DNA from: Pseudomonadota bacterium
GTDB taxonomy: Bacteria; Pseudomonadota; Gammaproteobacteria; Burkholderiales; Burkholderiaceae_C
Assembly: GCA_019351955.1 (NCBI GenBank)
Contig: JABBOE010000003.1
Coordinates: forward strand, 1-34,598
Direction: 5' to 3'
Length of the DNA stretch: 34,598 bases
Below the pieces are notes generated by a model. The model was not told where the DNA came from. It made no database searches and worked only from the letters and a program-made list of their open reading frames with translations. The position numbers and the translations under genes are program-made. Positions 17,026 to 26,509 of the stretch are shown piece by piece; the first letter of the stretch is position 1; every line of letters starts with the position of its first letter.

Positions 17026-19329
17026 ATGACCAAATCCAAGTCTGATCCTTCAAAAACCAAGGCGCAGGCATCCTCGAAAACCGCTGCCAGCGTCAAATCT
17101 GCACCCGTGAACGCCAAGGACCCCGCACCGTCCGCATCCAAGTCGCCATCTATGCCCACCAAGAAAACTCCGGCTGTTGCCTCGAATTCCGCTGCCAGCG
17201 CTGCCGCCAAACCTGAGGAAAAAGCCGTGAAGTCCAGTGGGCAGAGCCCCGAGGCCGCTAAGGCGGCTGCGCGCGCGGCTGCCAAGCTGGCTGCTGCCAA
17301 GCAGGAAGCCAAAGCCGCCAAGACGCAGAAAAACCTGCCAGCGGACGATTTCCGCGCCACGATGCCTGACGATGGCGACGATAGCGCAATGCCTTCGGCG
17401 CCGATGCCCCGCGGCCGGCGCCCGTCGCGCGCCAAGGAGAAGCAGCTGCTCAAGGAGTTCGGCTATGACGACTCCAATGTGACCGAAGAAGAATTGGCGC
17501 GTCGGCGCCAGCGCCTGAAAAACCTGATCAAGCTCGGCAAGACGCGTGGCTTCCTGACGTACGGCGAAATCAACGACCACCTGCCCGACAATTTGGCGGA
17601 CCCGGACCTGCTCGAAACCATCATCAGCATGCTCAATGACATGGGCATCGCGGTGTACGAACAAGCCCCCGACGCACAGACCTTGCTACTCAATCAGCAT
17701 GGGCCCACCGCTTCGAGCGAAGAAGAAGCCGAAGAGGAAGCCGAGGCAGCGCTGTCGTCGGTCGATTCGGAATTCGGCCGCACGACTGACCCTGTGCGCA
17801 TGTACATGCGTGAAATGGGCACCGTGCAACTGCTCACGCGTGAGGGCGAGATCGTCATTGCCAAGCGCATTGAGGAAGGCCTGCGCAAGATGATGCTGGC
17901 GATTTCTGCATCCCCTGCAACCGTGGCCGAGATCTTGGCCATGGCCGCGCGTATCGCGAACAACCAGTTGCCGGTTGACGAGGTGGTGGATGGCATGGTC
18001 TCGGACGACGAGTCCGACGATTACGTGGCCGAGGAAGATGTCGACTTTGCATTGGCCGATGAGGCCGAGGAAGATGACGAGGAAGCCGCAGCAGCTGCCA
18101 GCTCGGTCAAGCTTGAGGAGCTCAAGGCTAAGGCACTCGAACGCTTCGCCGACGTGCATGACGCCTTCATGAAGATGCGCCGCGCCTACGACAAGGACGG
18201 CTATAAGTCGGCGTCCTACCTCAAGGCGCAGGACCAGATTTCGAAGAATCTGATGGAGGTGCGCTTTACCGCACGCACGGTGGAAAAGCTATGCGACCTT
18301 TTGCGCAGCCAAGTCGACGAAGTGCGCCGCCACGAACGTGAGATTCGCCGCATTGTGGTGGACCGCTGCGGCATGCCGCAGGAGGAGTTCATCAAGACGT
18401 TCCCCGGACATCAGCTGGACTTGAACTGGGCTGAGAAACTCGCCGCTTCGACCAAACCATATGGCTCGATTCTGGCCCGGAATCTCCCTTCGATTCAGGA
18501 ATTGCAGCAGCGCCTGATCGACACCCAAACTCGAGTCGTCGTACCTTTGGAAGACTTCAAGGCCATCAATGCCCAGATGAGCCGTGGCGAGCAGGAAGCG
18601 CGCGAGGCCAAGCGCGAGATGATCGAGGCCAACTTGCGTCTGGTAATTTCCATTGCAAAGAAATACACCAATCGCGGCCTGCAGTTCCTTGACCTGATCC
18701 AGGAAGGCAACGTCGGCCTGATGAAAGCGGTCGACAAATTCGAATATCGCCGCGGTTACAAGTTTTCGACCTACGCAACTTGGTGGATTCGCCAAGCGAT
18801 CACCCGGTCGATCGCTGACCAGGCTCGGACCATCCGTATTCCGGTCCATATGATCGAAACCATCAATAAAGTCAACCGGATCTCGCGCCAGTACCTTCAA
18901 GAAACCGGTACCGAACCCGATGCAGCCATGCTTGCCGAGAAGATGGAGATGCCTGAAGACAAGGTTCGAAAAATCATGAAAATCGCCAAGGAGCCGATTT
19001 CCATGGAAACCCCCATTGGCGATGACGACGACTCGCATTTGGGCGATTTCATCGAGGACACGGGCATGCTGGCGCCCACCGACGCTGCACTCCAGGCCAG
19101 CCTTCGCGATGTGGTCAAGGACATCCTCGACTCCCTCACGCCGCGTGAAGCCAAGGTACTGCGCATGCGTTTTGGGATCGAAATGGCCAACGACCACACG
19201 CTGGAAGAGGTTGGAAAGCAGTTTGATGTAACGCGCGAGCGCATTCGCCAGATCGAAGCCAAGGCGCTGCGCAAGCTCAAGCACCCGACGCGGTCGGACA
19301 AACTGCGCAGCTTCCTTGATTCTCTTTGA
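17026..19329 (+). CDS. rpoD: RNA polymerase primary sigma factor (sigma-70)
   Basis: The protein is 767 residues from the ATG at 17026, which follows GAGGAG by 8 nt; an upstream in-frame ATG at 16975 has no such site. About the first 130 residues are a low-complexity Lys/Ala/Ser/Pro region, as in many Burkholderiales RpoD. Then come region 1.1 (about 140-220), region 1.2 ([20 protein letters not shown]), an acidic non-conserved region with Asp/Glu runs (about 325-365), region 2 ([20 protein letters not shown] and [20 protein letters not shown]), region 3, and region 4 ([20 protein letters not shown] and [20 protein letters not shown]). It directs housekeeping transcription and has its own promoter and strong terminator. 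Confidence 0.97.
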   Translation: MTKSKSDPSKTKAQASSKTAASVKSAPVNAKDPAPSASKSPSMPTKKTPAVASNSAASAAAKPEEKAVKSSGQSPEAAKAAARAAAKLAAAKQEAKAAKTQKNLPADDFRATMPDDGDDSAMPSAPMPRGRRPSRAKEKQLLKEFGYDDSNVTEEELARRRQRLKNLIKLGKTRGFLTYGEINDHLPDNLADPDLLETIISMLNDMGIAVYEQAPDAQTLLLNQHGPTASSEEEAEEEAEAALSSVDSEFGRTTDPVRMYMREMGTVQLLTREGEIVIAKRIEEGLRKMMLAISASPATVAEILAMAARIANNQLPVDEVVDGMVSDDESDDYVAEEDVDFALADEAEEDDEEAAAAASSVKLEELKAKALERFADVHDAFMKMRRAYDKDGYKSASYLKAQDQISKNLMEVRFTARTVEKLCDLLRSQVDEVRRHEREIRRIVVDRCGMPQEEFIKTFPGHQLDLNWAEKLAASTKPYGSILARNLPSIQELQQRLIDTQTRVVVPLEDFKAINAQMSRGEQEAREAKREMIEANLRLVISIAKKYTNRGLQFLDLIQEGNVGLMKAVDKFEYRRGYKFSTYATWWIRQAITRSIADQARTIRIPVHMIETINKVNRISRQYLQETGTEPDAAMLAEKMEMPEDKVRKIMKIAKEPISMETPIGDDDDSHLGDFIEDTGMLAPTDAALQASLRDVVKDILDSLTPREAKVLRMRFGIEMANDHTLEEVGKQFDVTRERIRQIEAKALRKLKHPTRSDKLRSFLDSL

Positions 19330-19384
19330 GCTTGCCACAATGCTCGCGAACGAGGCCCGCAGCGCCTAGGCGCCAGCCCTTGAC

Positions 19385-19415
19385 AACGCCACAGCCGCCG
19401 CTGTGGCGTTTTGTT
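19385..19415 (+). terminator. Rho-independent terminator of rpoD
   Basis: AACGCCACAGC (19385-19395) pairs perfectly with GCTGTGGCGTT (19400-19410) around CGCC, and TTTGTTT-like sequence follows. The 11-bp stem with T-rich tail is a textbook terminator. Confidence 0.9.
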
Positions 19416-19614
19416 TGGCAGACGCGGATTTGAAACTTGGCACAAAGGGTGCTCGAGCAGCAGCGCCGCCCGGTGCCCCCGCCGGTGCAGGCCCGCACGC
19501 TCACTTTGCGGGTGTTTGAAAGCGCCCGTGGAGGCAATGCACGGCTGGCGCAGGCCCGGGGGTGCCCTCGCTCGGGTATGGGAGCTCTGGCCAACTCACG
19601 TTAGACTGGCAAAT

Positions 19615-20529
19615 ATGTCGAATTTGCGCAAACCCGTCACACGTACTGTCGTATTTGCCGACGTAGTCGGCAGTACCGGCCTTTACAAATCGCTGGGCGA
19701 TGCAACGGCCGCGAAGCTCATGACCAGCGTCACGCAGGCCATGTCTTCTGCGGTAAGCAGCCATCGTGGCCATGTTGTGAAGACTCTCGGCGATGGCGTA
19801 CTCGCCGTGTTCGACAACAATGCCGACGCCGTAAACGCTTGCACGGATGTACAGCAAACCCTGGCCCTCTGGGGGCACTCCGGCCAGACACCCATTTCCG
19901 TGCCTCTAAAGATCGGCCTTTCTCGCGGCCCTGTGGTCTTGACACCCGGCGACTGCTTCGGCGATGCCGTGAACGCCGCAGCTCGCCTGTCGGACTCCGC
20001 CGGCGGCGGGCAGATTCTTGTCAGCGACGCGGTGATGGAAGGCCTGCCGCTGGAACTGCTTGCGCGCCTTCGCAGCTTGGGCGCCATTTTTCTTCGAGGC
20101 TATGATGTGCCGGTGCCGGTACACCAGATCGAATGGGATGCATCGTGGCAAAACAGCCAGACCCTGCCACACCAACCCACCGTCATCACGGCCCTCACCC
20201 AGCGCCTTAACCTATGCTGGTTAGACACCTCGCAAGATTTCAGCCCGGAGCAAAGCCCCATCCACATCGGCCGCACTCCGGCGGCCGAATTCTCGGTCAA
20301 TGACGTCCGCGTGTCGCGGCAACACGCACGCATTGAATGGCGCGGGAGCTATTTCATGCTCACTGACTTGTCCAGTAACGGGACCTGGGTCCGCTACAAC
20401 GGACAGGACAACGTGCTTGCTCTGCGTCGCAACGAATGCGTGCTGCACGGCCAAGGCGAGATCTGCCTTGGGGCCAAGCCCAACGACCCGACTGCGCCCA
20501 CAGTGCTGTTTCAGCTTCACAATTCCTAA
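19615..20529 (+). CDS. Class III adenylate cyclase fused to a C-terminal FHA domain
   Basis: The 304-residue protein has an N-terminal cyclase domain (about 8-170) and a C-terminal FHA domain (about 212-300). The catalytic set is complete: metal Asp16 (VFADVVGST) and Asp60 (KTLGDGVLAVF), adenine-reading Lys56 and Asp113, and transition-state Asn120 and Arg124 (DAVNAAARLSD). The Lys/Asp pair predicts ATP as substrate, giving cAMP. The FHA part shows Gly219-Arg220, SRQH (234-237) and SSNGT (253-257), the phosphothreonine-binding residues. No signal peptide or membrane helix is visible, so it should be cytoplasmic. I chose the ATG at 19615, where cyclase similarity begins. It ends 15 nt before hemH, so the two may share a transcript. 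The input kinase and target of cAMP are unknown. Confidence 0.9.
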   Translation: MSNLRKPVTRTVVFADVVGSTGLYKSLGDATAAKLMTSVTQAMSSAVSSHRGHVVKTLGDGVLAVFDNNADAVNACTDVQQTLALWGHSGQTPISVPLKIGLSRGPVVLTPGDCFGDAVNAAARLSDSAGGGQILVSDAVMEGLPLELLARLRSLGAIFLRGYDVPVPVHQIEWDASWQNSQTLPHQPTVITALTQRLNLCWLDTSQDFSPEQSPIHIGRTPAAEFSVNDVRVSRQHARIEWRGSYFMLTDLSSNGTWVRYNGQDNVLALRRNECVLHGQGEICLGAKPNDPTAPTVLFQLHNS

Positions 20530-20544
20530 TCGCGCCTTGGGTCG

Positions 20545-21642
20545 ATGACTGCTTCCCACGCAGATCAACAATACGTCCATGGCACGGCCCCGCGTGTGGC
20601 CGTGTTGCTGCTCAATCTGGGCACACCCGATGCACCCACGGCGCCTGCCTTGCGCCGCTATCTTCGCGAGTTCCTGAGCGACCGGCGTGTGGTCGAGATT
20701 CCCCGCGCCATCTGGTTGCCGTTGCTCAACGGGGTCATCCTCCCGCTGCGCGCACCCAAATCCGCTGCGAAATACGCAAGCATCTGGCAAGCCAAAGGCT
20801 CACCGCTGGCCACCGGCACTGCCGCGCTTGCGACAAGCGTGCAAGCAAACCTTGGCGCGCGCGGCCACCACGTCTTGGTGCGCCACGCCATGCGCTATGG
20901 CAACCCGTCGACCGCCATGGTTCTTGACGAATTGCATGCGCAAGGTGTGACGCGGCTTCTTGCCGTGCCGCTGTACCCGCAATACAGCGCGGCCACCACC
21001 GCATCGTCGCTGGACGCCGTGACGGGGTGGCTCAGCCGTGTGCGCCGGCAACCTGAATTGCGCACCCTGCGTAATTTCGCCGATGACCCGGGATACATTG
21101 ATGCGCTGGCCGCGAGCATCCGGGCCCATTGGGCAGAGCACGGCCAACCCGAGCGGCTCGTCATGAGCTTTCACGGCATGCCGCAGCGCACCCTTACGCT
21201 TGGCGACCCATACCATTGCGAGTGTCAGAAATCCGCGCGCCTGTTGGCCCAAGCTCTGAAGCTCAATGCGCAGCAATATTTGGTGACCTTTCAGTCCCGT
21301 TTCGGCAAACAGCCCTGGCTTCAGCCTTATACCGAACCCACGCTTCGGGCTCTGGCCAAAGCCGGTGTCAAGCGTGTGGATACAGTGTGCCCAGGGTTCG
21401 CAGTGGACTGCCTTGAAACCCTGGAAGAGATCGCAATGGAGGGCAAGCAAGCGTTCTTGTCGAGCGGGGGCAACGAATACCACTATATCCCCTGCCTGAA
21501 CGCGGACGCGCATTGGGCCGAGGCCTTCACCACCCTGCTCGAGTCCCACCTGCAAGGCTGGCCCTCGCGTCAGGCGCCCGACACAGCGCAGCTTGCCGCC
21601 AGCCGCGAGCGCGCCCGCGCCATGGGTGCCACGAACATCTAA
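20545..21642 (+). CDS. hemH: Ferrochelatase
   Basis: The 365-residue protein inserts Fe2+ into protoporphyrin IX in the last step of heme synthesis. Motifs are VAVLLLNLGTPDAPTAPALR near the N-terminus, MRYGNPSTAMVLDEL, LAVPLYPQYSAATTASSLDA, the metal-handling His in MSFHGMPQRTL, YLVTFQSRFGKQPWLQPYTE, and the conserved Glu in CPGFAVDCLETLEEIAMEGK. It starts 15 nt after the cyclase-FHA stop. The family often sits near grpE-dnaK in Burkholderiales; here a glycosyltransferase gene lies between. Confidence 0.95.
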   Translation: MTASHADQQYVHGTAPRVAVLLLNLGTPDAPTAPALRRYLREFLSDRRVVEIPRAIWLPLLNGVILPLRAPKSAAKYASIWQAKGSPLATGTAALATSVQANLGARGHHVLVRHAMRYGNPSTAMVLDELHAQGVTRLLAVPLYPQYSAATTASSLDAVTGWLSRVRRQPELRTLRNFADDPGYIDALAASIRAHWAEHGQPERLVMSFHGMPQRTLTLGDPYHCECQKSARLLAQALKLNAQQYLVTFQSRFGKQPWLQPYTEPTLRALAKAGVKRVDTVCPGFAVDCLETLEEIAMEGKQAFLSSGGNEYHYIPCLNADAHWAEAFTTLLESHLQGWPSRQAPDTAQLAASRERARAMGATNI

Positions 21643-21995
21643 GGCTGGCTTTGCGGTCGCGCCGGCCGCACTCGCCAAGGCGCAGGCCTCCCTCGGCGCC
21701 GGCAGCTGGCTTTGCGCGCGCTTCCGCCACCTCAAGAGCAAGCGCTGAGACACGGCTTGGGCCGTGATCAACGATTGGCGCTTCTTGCCCCGCCACCCTG
21801 AGCGGCGGGGTTTCGTGCTGCTGCAGATGACTTATCGATGTCGGGGAGATCCCAGCCTCAGACTTGGGGCGAGGCGGGGGGCTCAGAAGGCGCATCGTCG
21901 GGCCCCCCTACAATGCGCGCCTTGTTTACCCATGGGCTTTGCGCGCCAATCCGCCGGATGATGCTGGCCATTGCGGCGGCCTGCCCTGCGATTCC
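21643..21995 (+). other. Intergenic region between hemH and the glycosyltransferase
   Basis: No gene is supported here. It holds a 12-bp direct repeat GCTGGCTTTGCG at 21644-21655 and 21705-21716, a terminator-like hairpin at 21788-21813, and TACAAT at 21909-21914, a plausible -10 box for the glycosyltransferase gene. An S4-domain gene is, from memory, a common neighbour here in relatives, but I see no trace of one. Confidence 0.5.
21788..21813 (+). terminator. Hairpin terminator downstream of hemH
   Basis: CCCCGCC (21788-21794) pairs with GGCGGGG (21804-21810) around a 9-nt loop, followed by TTT. It lies about 145 nt after the hemH stop. The loop CCTGAGC and right arm recall the right end of the dispersed repeat, but the rest does not align. 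Confidence 0.6.
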
Positions 21996-23753
21996 GTGCC
22001 TACTCCATTCTTACGCAACGCTCCCGACTGGCTGCTCGACGCCCTTGTGCTTCTGATTGCAGCCATCTGCCTGTTCTGGGGCCTGGGCGGCCCCCCCATT
22101 CGCGACAACAACGAGGCCCTGTATGCTGACATTGCATGGGCCATGGCGCGAGGTGGGTCATGGATCATCCCGCATCTGGACGGGGTGCCCTATATCGAAA
22201 AGCCCCCGTTGCTGTACTGGCTCATGGCGGCGGTGTTCAAACTGTTCGGCGTAGGCACGTGGCAAGCTCGCCTACCCGACGCGCTTGCTGCCTGGCTCAC
22301 CAGTGCCGGTTGCATCGCGTACGGCCGCCATCTCCGAGCACCCGTCGCTGGGCGTTTCGCCGCGTTGGTGACTGGCACCGCGCTCGGGTTCGTGCTGATC
22401 GCGCGCACGATTTTGTTTGATCCCTTGATGCTGCTGTTCTGGCTGAGCGCCTTTGCCCTGGTCGTACTGGCCGTGCACGAACACCGGCGTGCCTGGCTGC
22501 GCGCGGCCGCCATTCCTCTGGCACTTGCGACGCTCACCAAAGGACCGGAAGCCCTTCTTCTCCTGGGTCTTATCGCCGTGCTGCAGCTGGTTTTGGCCCC
22601 CGGCTCCTGGCAGCGTGGGGCTCTTCTGCGCTTTTACCTCGACCCATGGGCGATCGCATTATTCGTGCTGGTGACCGCGCCATGGCATCTGGCTGCGGTG
22701 CACATGCAACCGGGTTTCGCCTGGTTCTACTTCGTCAACGAGACCGTCATGCGCTTCTTGGGCAAGCGCATTCCCGACGACTTTCACACCGGGCCCTGGT
22801 GGTATTACGGTCCCAAGCTGCTGATCGGCTTTTTGCAGTGGACCCCCGTTTTGGCGCTCCTCGCTTGGCGTGGCCCTGCCCTGCGTGGGGGCAGCGCGCT
22901 CGCGGCCTCGGCACGTTGGGCGCGCAATGCAGCAGCTGTGCTGACGGTTTTCTTTTCCATGGCGGGCAACAAGGGGGCGTATTACCTGTTGCCGGTCGTC
23001 CCCCTTGTTGCCTGGTGGCTGGCTGCGAAGCTGCAGAGCGCTTCGGACGAAGCCACCTTGGCGGACCTGCAGCCATGGCTGGGCGCGGGCGCCGCCCTGT
23101 TCGGCCTGAGCGCATTTGCGCTTTGGCTCGGATCATGGACGCCGGAGCTGCACAGCCATCTCTTGCGCATTGGCTTGCCACCGGCGCAGTTCGCCGCAGT
23201 ACCCCACCTCATCATCGGGACTGCGGCGCTTGCACTCCTGGGAGCCGGTATCCTGGCGGCCAGACGCCTTGAGTTGGGCCTGCTGGTCTTCGGGCTCGCT
23301 GCGATCGTGATGGTGAATTTCGCCACCGATCTTGCCATCGCGAAGACATCGGACACCTCCCAGAAGAATGTGGCGGCCGCCATCCGCGCCGCCATACCCC
23401 GCGGGGCGGAGTTGTTCTCCTGGCAGACGTTCGAGGATCACGATGCCTCCCTGCTTGTCTACGGCTTTCGCCCCCTGCGCGTCATCGACAGCACAAGCTC
23501 CGACCTGTGGTTTGGATGCCGCCATGCGTTGCAGGACTCACCGTGCGTAAACCCGTTGGCGCTTGTTCAGGCACGCGCCGAAGGCCGCGCTGTGGCCATT
23601 TGGGTTTCGCGCAAGCGCCTGGCCGGTTTTCTTGAGACAGGCCTCGCCAAGGGGCTCCAAGCGATGGACTTCAAGGACAGCGTGGTGTTCTATGGCCAAC
23701 GGGCGGGAGCGTCGCAGGCGCCGCTGCCAAAAAATCCCCCTGTCCTGCCTTGA
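21996..23753 (+). CDS. ArnT-like membrane glycosyltransferase (PMT/GT-C family)
   Basis: The product is 585 residues from a GTG at 21996, where family similarity starts; the frame is open 132 nt further up. A periplasmic loop after the first helix carries RDNNEALYADIAWAMARGG and DGVPYIEKPPLLYWLMAAVF, the hallmark of ArnT-type enzymes. About ten hydrophobic helices follow, e.g. FAALVTGTALGFVLIART and ALLLLGLIAVLQLVLA, then a soluble C-terminal domain (about 440-585). Family members transfer sugars from polyprenyl phosphate to lipid A or proteins on the periplasmic side. Acceptor and donor here are unknown. It interrupts the usual hemH to grpE neighbourhood. Confidence 0.85.
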   Translation: MPTPFLRNAPDWLLDALVLLIAAICLFWGLGGPPIRDNNEALYADIAWAMARGGSWIIPHLDGVPYIEKPPLLYWLMAAVFKLFGVGTWQARLPDALAAWLTSAGCIAYGRHLRAPVAGRFAALVTGTALGFVLIARTILFDPLMLLFWLSAFALVVLAVHEHRRAWLRAAAIPLALATLTKGPEALLLLGLIAVLQLVLAPGSWQRGALLRFYLDPWAIALFVLVTAPWHLAAVHMQPGFAWFYFVNETVMRFLGKRIPDDFHTGPWWYYGPKLLIGFLQWTPVLALLAWRGPALRGGSALAASARWARNAAAVLTVFFSMAGNKGAYYLLPVVPLVAWWLAAKLQSASDEATLADLQPWLGAGAALFGLSAFALWLGSWTPELHSHLLRIGLPPAQFAAVPHLIIGTAALALLGAGILAARRLELGLLVFGLAAIVMVNFATDLAIAKTSDTSQKNVAAAIRAAIPRGAELFSWQTFEDHDASLLVYGFRPLRVIDSTSSDLWFGCRHALQDSPCVNPLALVQARAEGRAVAIWVSRKRLAGFLETGLAKGLQAMDFKDSVVFYGQRAGASQAPLPKNPPVLP

Positions 23754-23775
23754 ATTAGGCGCGCGCGACCCAAAC
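23749..23775 (+). promoter_or_regulatory. grpE: Candidate heat-shock (sigma-32) promoter of grpE
   Basis: CTTGAA (23749-23754) matches the sigma-32 -35 consensus exactly and is followed after 14 nt by CCCAAAC, a partial match to the CCCCATnT -10 box. It lies about 60 nt before the grpE start and overlaps the end of the glycosyltransferase gene. The -10 is weak, so this is tentative. Confidence 0.35.
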
Positions 23776-23830
23776 TGCAACGAGTAGTGCTGTTTTGGTA
23801 TTGAAAATCCCTCCGACAATTCACAGTCCC

Positions 23831-24397
23831 ATGAGTCAAGCCGAACAACAATCCATTCCCGAACCAAGCCAGGTCGACCCCATGCCCAATGAGCAGAGCT
23901 CGGCCCCGGATGCGCTCGAGCAAGCGCTCAAGGTGGCGCAAGACGAGCTCGATGCGTTGAAAGATCAGTTCCTCCGTGCGAAAGCCGAGGCGGAAAACAC
24001 CCGGCGGCGAGCCGAGGAAGAAACTGCCAAGGCGCGCAAGTTCGCGGTGGAAAGCATGGCTCAGGAACTGCTCCCGGTCAAAGACAGTCTTGAAGCGGCC
24101 ATGGCGGACGAAAGCGGCAGCATCGAGGCGATCAAGAAGGGCGTCGACCTTACGCTCAGTCAGCTTCGAGGGGCGTTTGAGCGCAGCCGGATCCACGAAA
24201 TCGCACCCGCTGTGGGCGAGCGTTTCGATCCGACGCGCCATCAAGCCATCGCATCCGTGCCAGCGCAGCAACCGGCGAACACCGTCGTCAGCGTGCTGCA
24301 AAAAGGATATGTGATCGCCGAGCGCACGCTGCGCCCGGCACTGGTGACCGTCGCCGCGGTTGATGCCGCCGCAACGGGCGATAAGCCTGAGGCTTGA
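23831..24397 (+). CDS. grpE: Nucleotide exchange factor GrpE
   Basis: The 188-residue protein has an acidic N-terminus, a long coiled coil (about residues 30-85, [20 protein letters not shown]) and the C-terminal beta domain with [37 protein letters not shown]. GrpE releases ADP from DnaK. I chose the ATG at 23831 (MSQAEQQS), the usual kind of start, over an in-frame upstream ATG at 23795. It is followed by dnaK after 105 nt, as in a heat-shock operon. Confidence 0.95.
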   Translation: MSQAEQQSIPEPSQVDPMPNEQSSAPDALEQALKVAQDELDALKDQFLRAKAEAENTRRRAEEETAKARKFAVESMAQELLPVKDSLEAAMADESGSIEAIKKGVDLTLSQLRGAFERSRIHEIAPAVGERFDPTRHQAIASVPAQQPANTVVSVLQKGYVIAERTLRPALVTVAAVDAAATGDKPEA

Positions 24398-24502
24398 ATC
24401 CGGCATAACCACCTGCATTTATAGAGAAATTCGGGCTCATGACCGCGCAAATGCGGTGACCCAGCCAGCCTGAGACGGCATCAACAACTAACGGAGTTCA
24501 AC

Positions 24503-26434
24503 ATGGCAAAAATCATCGGTATCGACCTCGGCACCACCAACTCCTGCGTCGCGGTGATGGAAGGTGGCACGCCGAAGGTCATTGAAAATAGCGAGGGTGC
24601 GCGCACCACGCCGTCCATCGTCGCCTACATGGAAGACGGCGAGATCCTGGTAGGCGCTCCGGCCAAGCGCCAAGCCGTAACCAATCCGAAGAACACACTG
24701 TACGCAGTCAAGCGCCTCATCGGGCGCAAGTTCGAAGAGCCGGAAGTGCAGAAGGACATCGGCCTGATGCCATACAACATCGTCAAGGCAGACAACGGCG
24801 ATGCTTGGGTGGATGTGCGTGGCAAGAAGCTTGCCCCCCCGCAGATTTCCGCTGAAGTGCTGAGGAAGATGAAAAAAACAGCGGAGGACTACCTCGGCGA
24901 ACCAGTCACCGAGGCCGTCATCACGGTGCCTGCGTATTTCAACGACAGCCAGCGCCAAGCGACAAAAGATGCCGGGCGCATTGCCGGGCTGGATGTCAAG
25001 CGCATCATCAACGAGCCGACTGCTGCGGCATTGGCTTTTGGTTTGGACAAGGCCAGCAGAGGCGACCACAAGATCGCGGTGTATGACCTCGGTGGCGGCA
25101 CCTTTGATATCTCGATCATCGAAATCGCTGACGTCGAAGGCGAGAAACAGTTCGAAGTCCTGTCCACCAATGGCGACACGTTCCTTGGTGGCGAGGACTT
25201 CGACCAGCGCATCATGGACTACATCGTGGCCGAGTTCAAGAAGGAATCGGGCGTGGATCTGTCCAAAGACGTGCTTGCGCTTCAGCGTCTTAAGGATGCG
25301 GCCGAGAAAGCCAAGATCGAGCTTTCCAGCACCCAACAGACCGAAATCAACCTGCCTTACATCACGGCCGACGCCAGCGGTCCCAAGCATCTGAGCCTGA
25401 AGCTCACGCGCGCCAAGCTTGAAGCTTTGGTGGAGGAACTGATTGATCGCACCATCGAGCCCTGCCGCAAGGCCATCAAGGATGCCGGTGTGAAGATTGA
25501 CGACATCTCCGATGTCATCCTCGTGGGGGGCATGACTCGCATGCCGAAGGTGCAGGACAAGGTCAAGGACTTTTTCGGCAAGGAACCCCGCAAGGACGTG
25601 AACCCGGACGAGGCTGTGGCGGTGGGTGCTGCGATTCAGGGTTCGGTGCTGGCAGGCGACCGCAAGGACGTGCTGCTGCTCGACGTCTCACCGCTGTCCC
25701 TGGGCATCGAAACCCTGGGAGGCGTGATGACGCCCATGATCAAGCGCAACACGACCATCCCGACCAAGCACACCCAGGTGTACTCCACAGCCGACGACAA
25801 TCAGCCGGCCGTGACCATCAAGGTTTATCAGGGTGAGCGCGAACTAGCGTCGGGTAACAAGCTGCTTGGCGAGTTCAACCTCGAAGGCATTCCACCCGCA
25901 CCCCGCGGGTTGCCGCAGATCGAAGTGACCTTTGACGTCGATGCGAACGGTATCCTGCACGTCAGCGCGAAGGACAAGGGCACGGGCAAGGAAAACAAGA
26001 TCACCATCAAAGCCAACTCCGGCCTGTCGGAAGAGGAAGTCCAGCGCATGGTGCGCGACGCCGAGGCAAATGCCGCCGAGGACCATAAGAAGCGCGAACT
26101 CGTGGATGCCCGTAACCAGGCGGATGCCGCAGCACATAGCGTGCGCAAGTCCTTGGCCGAACACGGCGACAAGGTCGATGCGAGCGAAAAGGCGGCAATC
26201 GAGGCCGCGCTGAAGGACGTGGAAGAAGCCATCAAGGGCGAAGACAAGGCTGACGTCGAAGCCAAGACCGAGGCCCTGATGCGCGTCAGCCAAAAGCTCG
26301 GCGAGAAGATGTACGCACAGGAGCAGGCTGCGGCTGCTTCGGCCGGTGCAGCGGGCGGAGCTTCGGCAGGTGGTGCCGGCGACGACACGGTCGTCGATGC
26401 CGAGTTCAAGGAAGTCAAGGACGGCAAGGCCTGA
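24503..26434 (+). CDS. dnaK: Chaperone DnaK (Hsp70)
   Basis: The 643-residue Hsp70 starts [20 protein letters not shown]. The ATPase domain shows [35 protein letters not shown] and [11 protein letters not shown]; the linker [12 protein letters not shown] leads to the peptide-binding domain, and the C-terminal helical lid ends in a Gly/Ala-rich tail and [14 protein letters not shown], the usual EEVD-like proteobacterial end. It folds proteins in the cytoplasm with DnaJ and GrpE. GGAG lies 8 nt before the ATG. A strong terminator follows, so dnaJ is probably partly separately transcribed. Confidence 0.98.
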   Translation: MAKIIGIDLGTTNSCVAVMEGGTPKVIENSEGARTTPSIVAYMEDGEILVGAPAKRQAVTNPKNTLYAVKRLIGRKFEEPEVQKDIGLMPYNIVKADNGDAWVDVRGKKLAPPQISAEVLRKMKKTAEDYLGEPVTEAVITVPAYFNDSQRQATKDAGRIAGLDVKRIINEPTAAALAFGLDKASRGDHKIAVYDLGGGTFDISIIEIADVEGEKQFEVLSTNGDTFLGGEDFDQRIMDYIVAEFKKESGVDLSKDVLALQRLKDAAEKAKIELSSTQQTEINLPYITADASGPKHLSLKLTRAKLEALVEELIDRTIEPCRKAIKDAGVKIDDISDVILVGGMTRMPKVQDKVKDFFGKEPRKDVNPDEAVAVGAAIQGSVLAGDRKDVLLLDVSPLSLGIETLGGVMTPMIKRNTTIPTKHTQVYSTADDNQPAVTIKVYQGERELASGNKLLGEFNLEGIPPAPRGLPQIEVTFDVDANGILHVSAKDKGTGKENKITIKANSGLSEEEVQRMVRDAEANAAEDHKKRELVDARNQADAAAHSVRKSLAEHGDKVDASEKAAIEAALKDVEEAIKGEDKADVEAKTEALMRVSQKLGEKMYAQEQAAAASAGAAGGASAGGAGDDTVVDAEFKEVKDGKA

Positions 26435-26455
26435 TTGGCCTGCGCTCCGATTGTG

Positions 26456-26482
26456 GGGAGGGTTTAATCACCCTCCCTTTTT
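26456..26482 (+). terminator. Rho-independent terminator between dnaK and dnaJ
   Basis: GGGAGGGT (26456-26463) pairs perfectly with ACCCTCCC (26470-26477) around TTAATC, followed by TTTTT. With dnaJ only 28 nt further on, it probably lowers dnaJ output relative to dnaK by partial read-through. Confidence 0.88.
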
Positions 26483-26509
26483 GCGTTTTCGAACTGGATC
26501 GTTTCAAGC

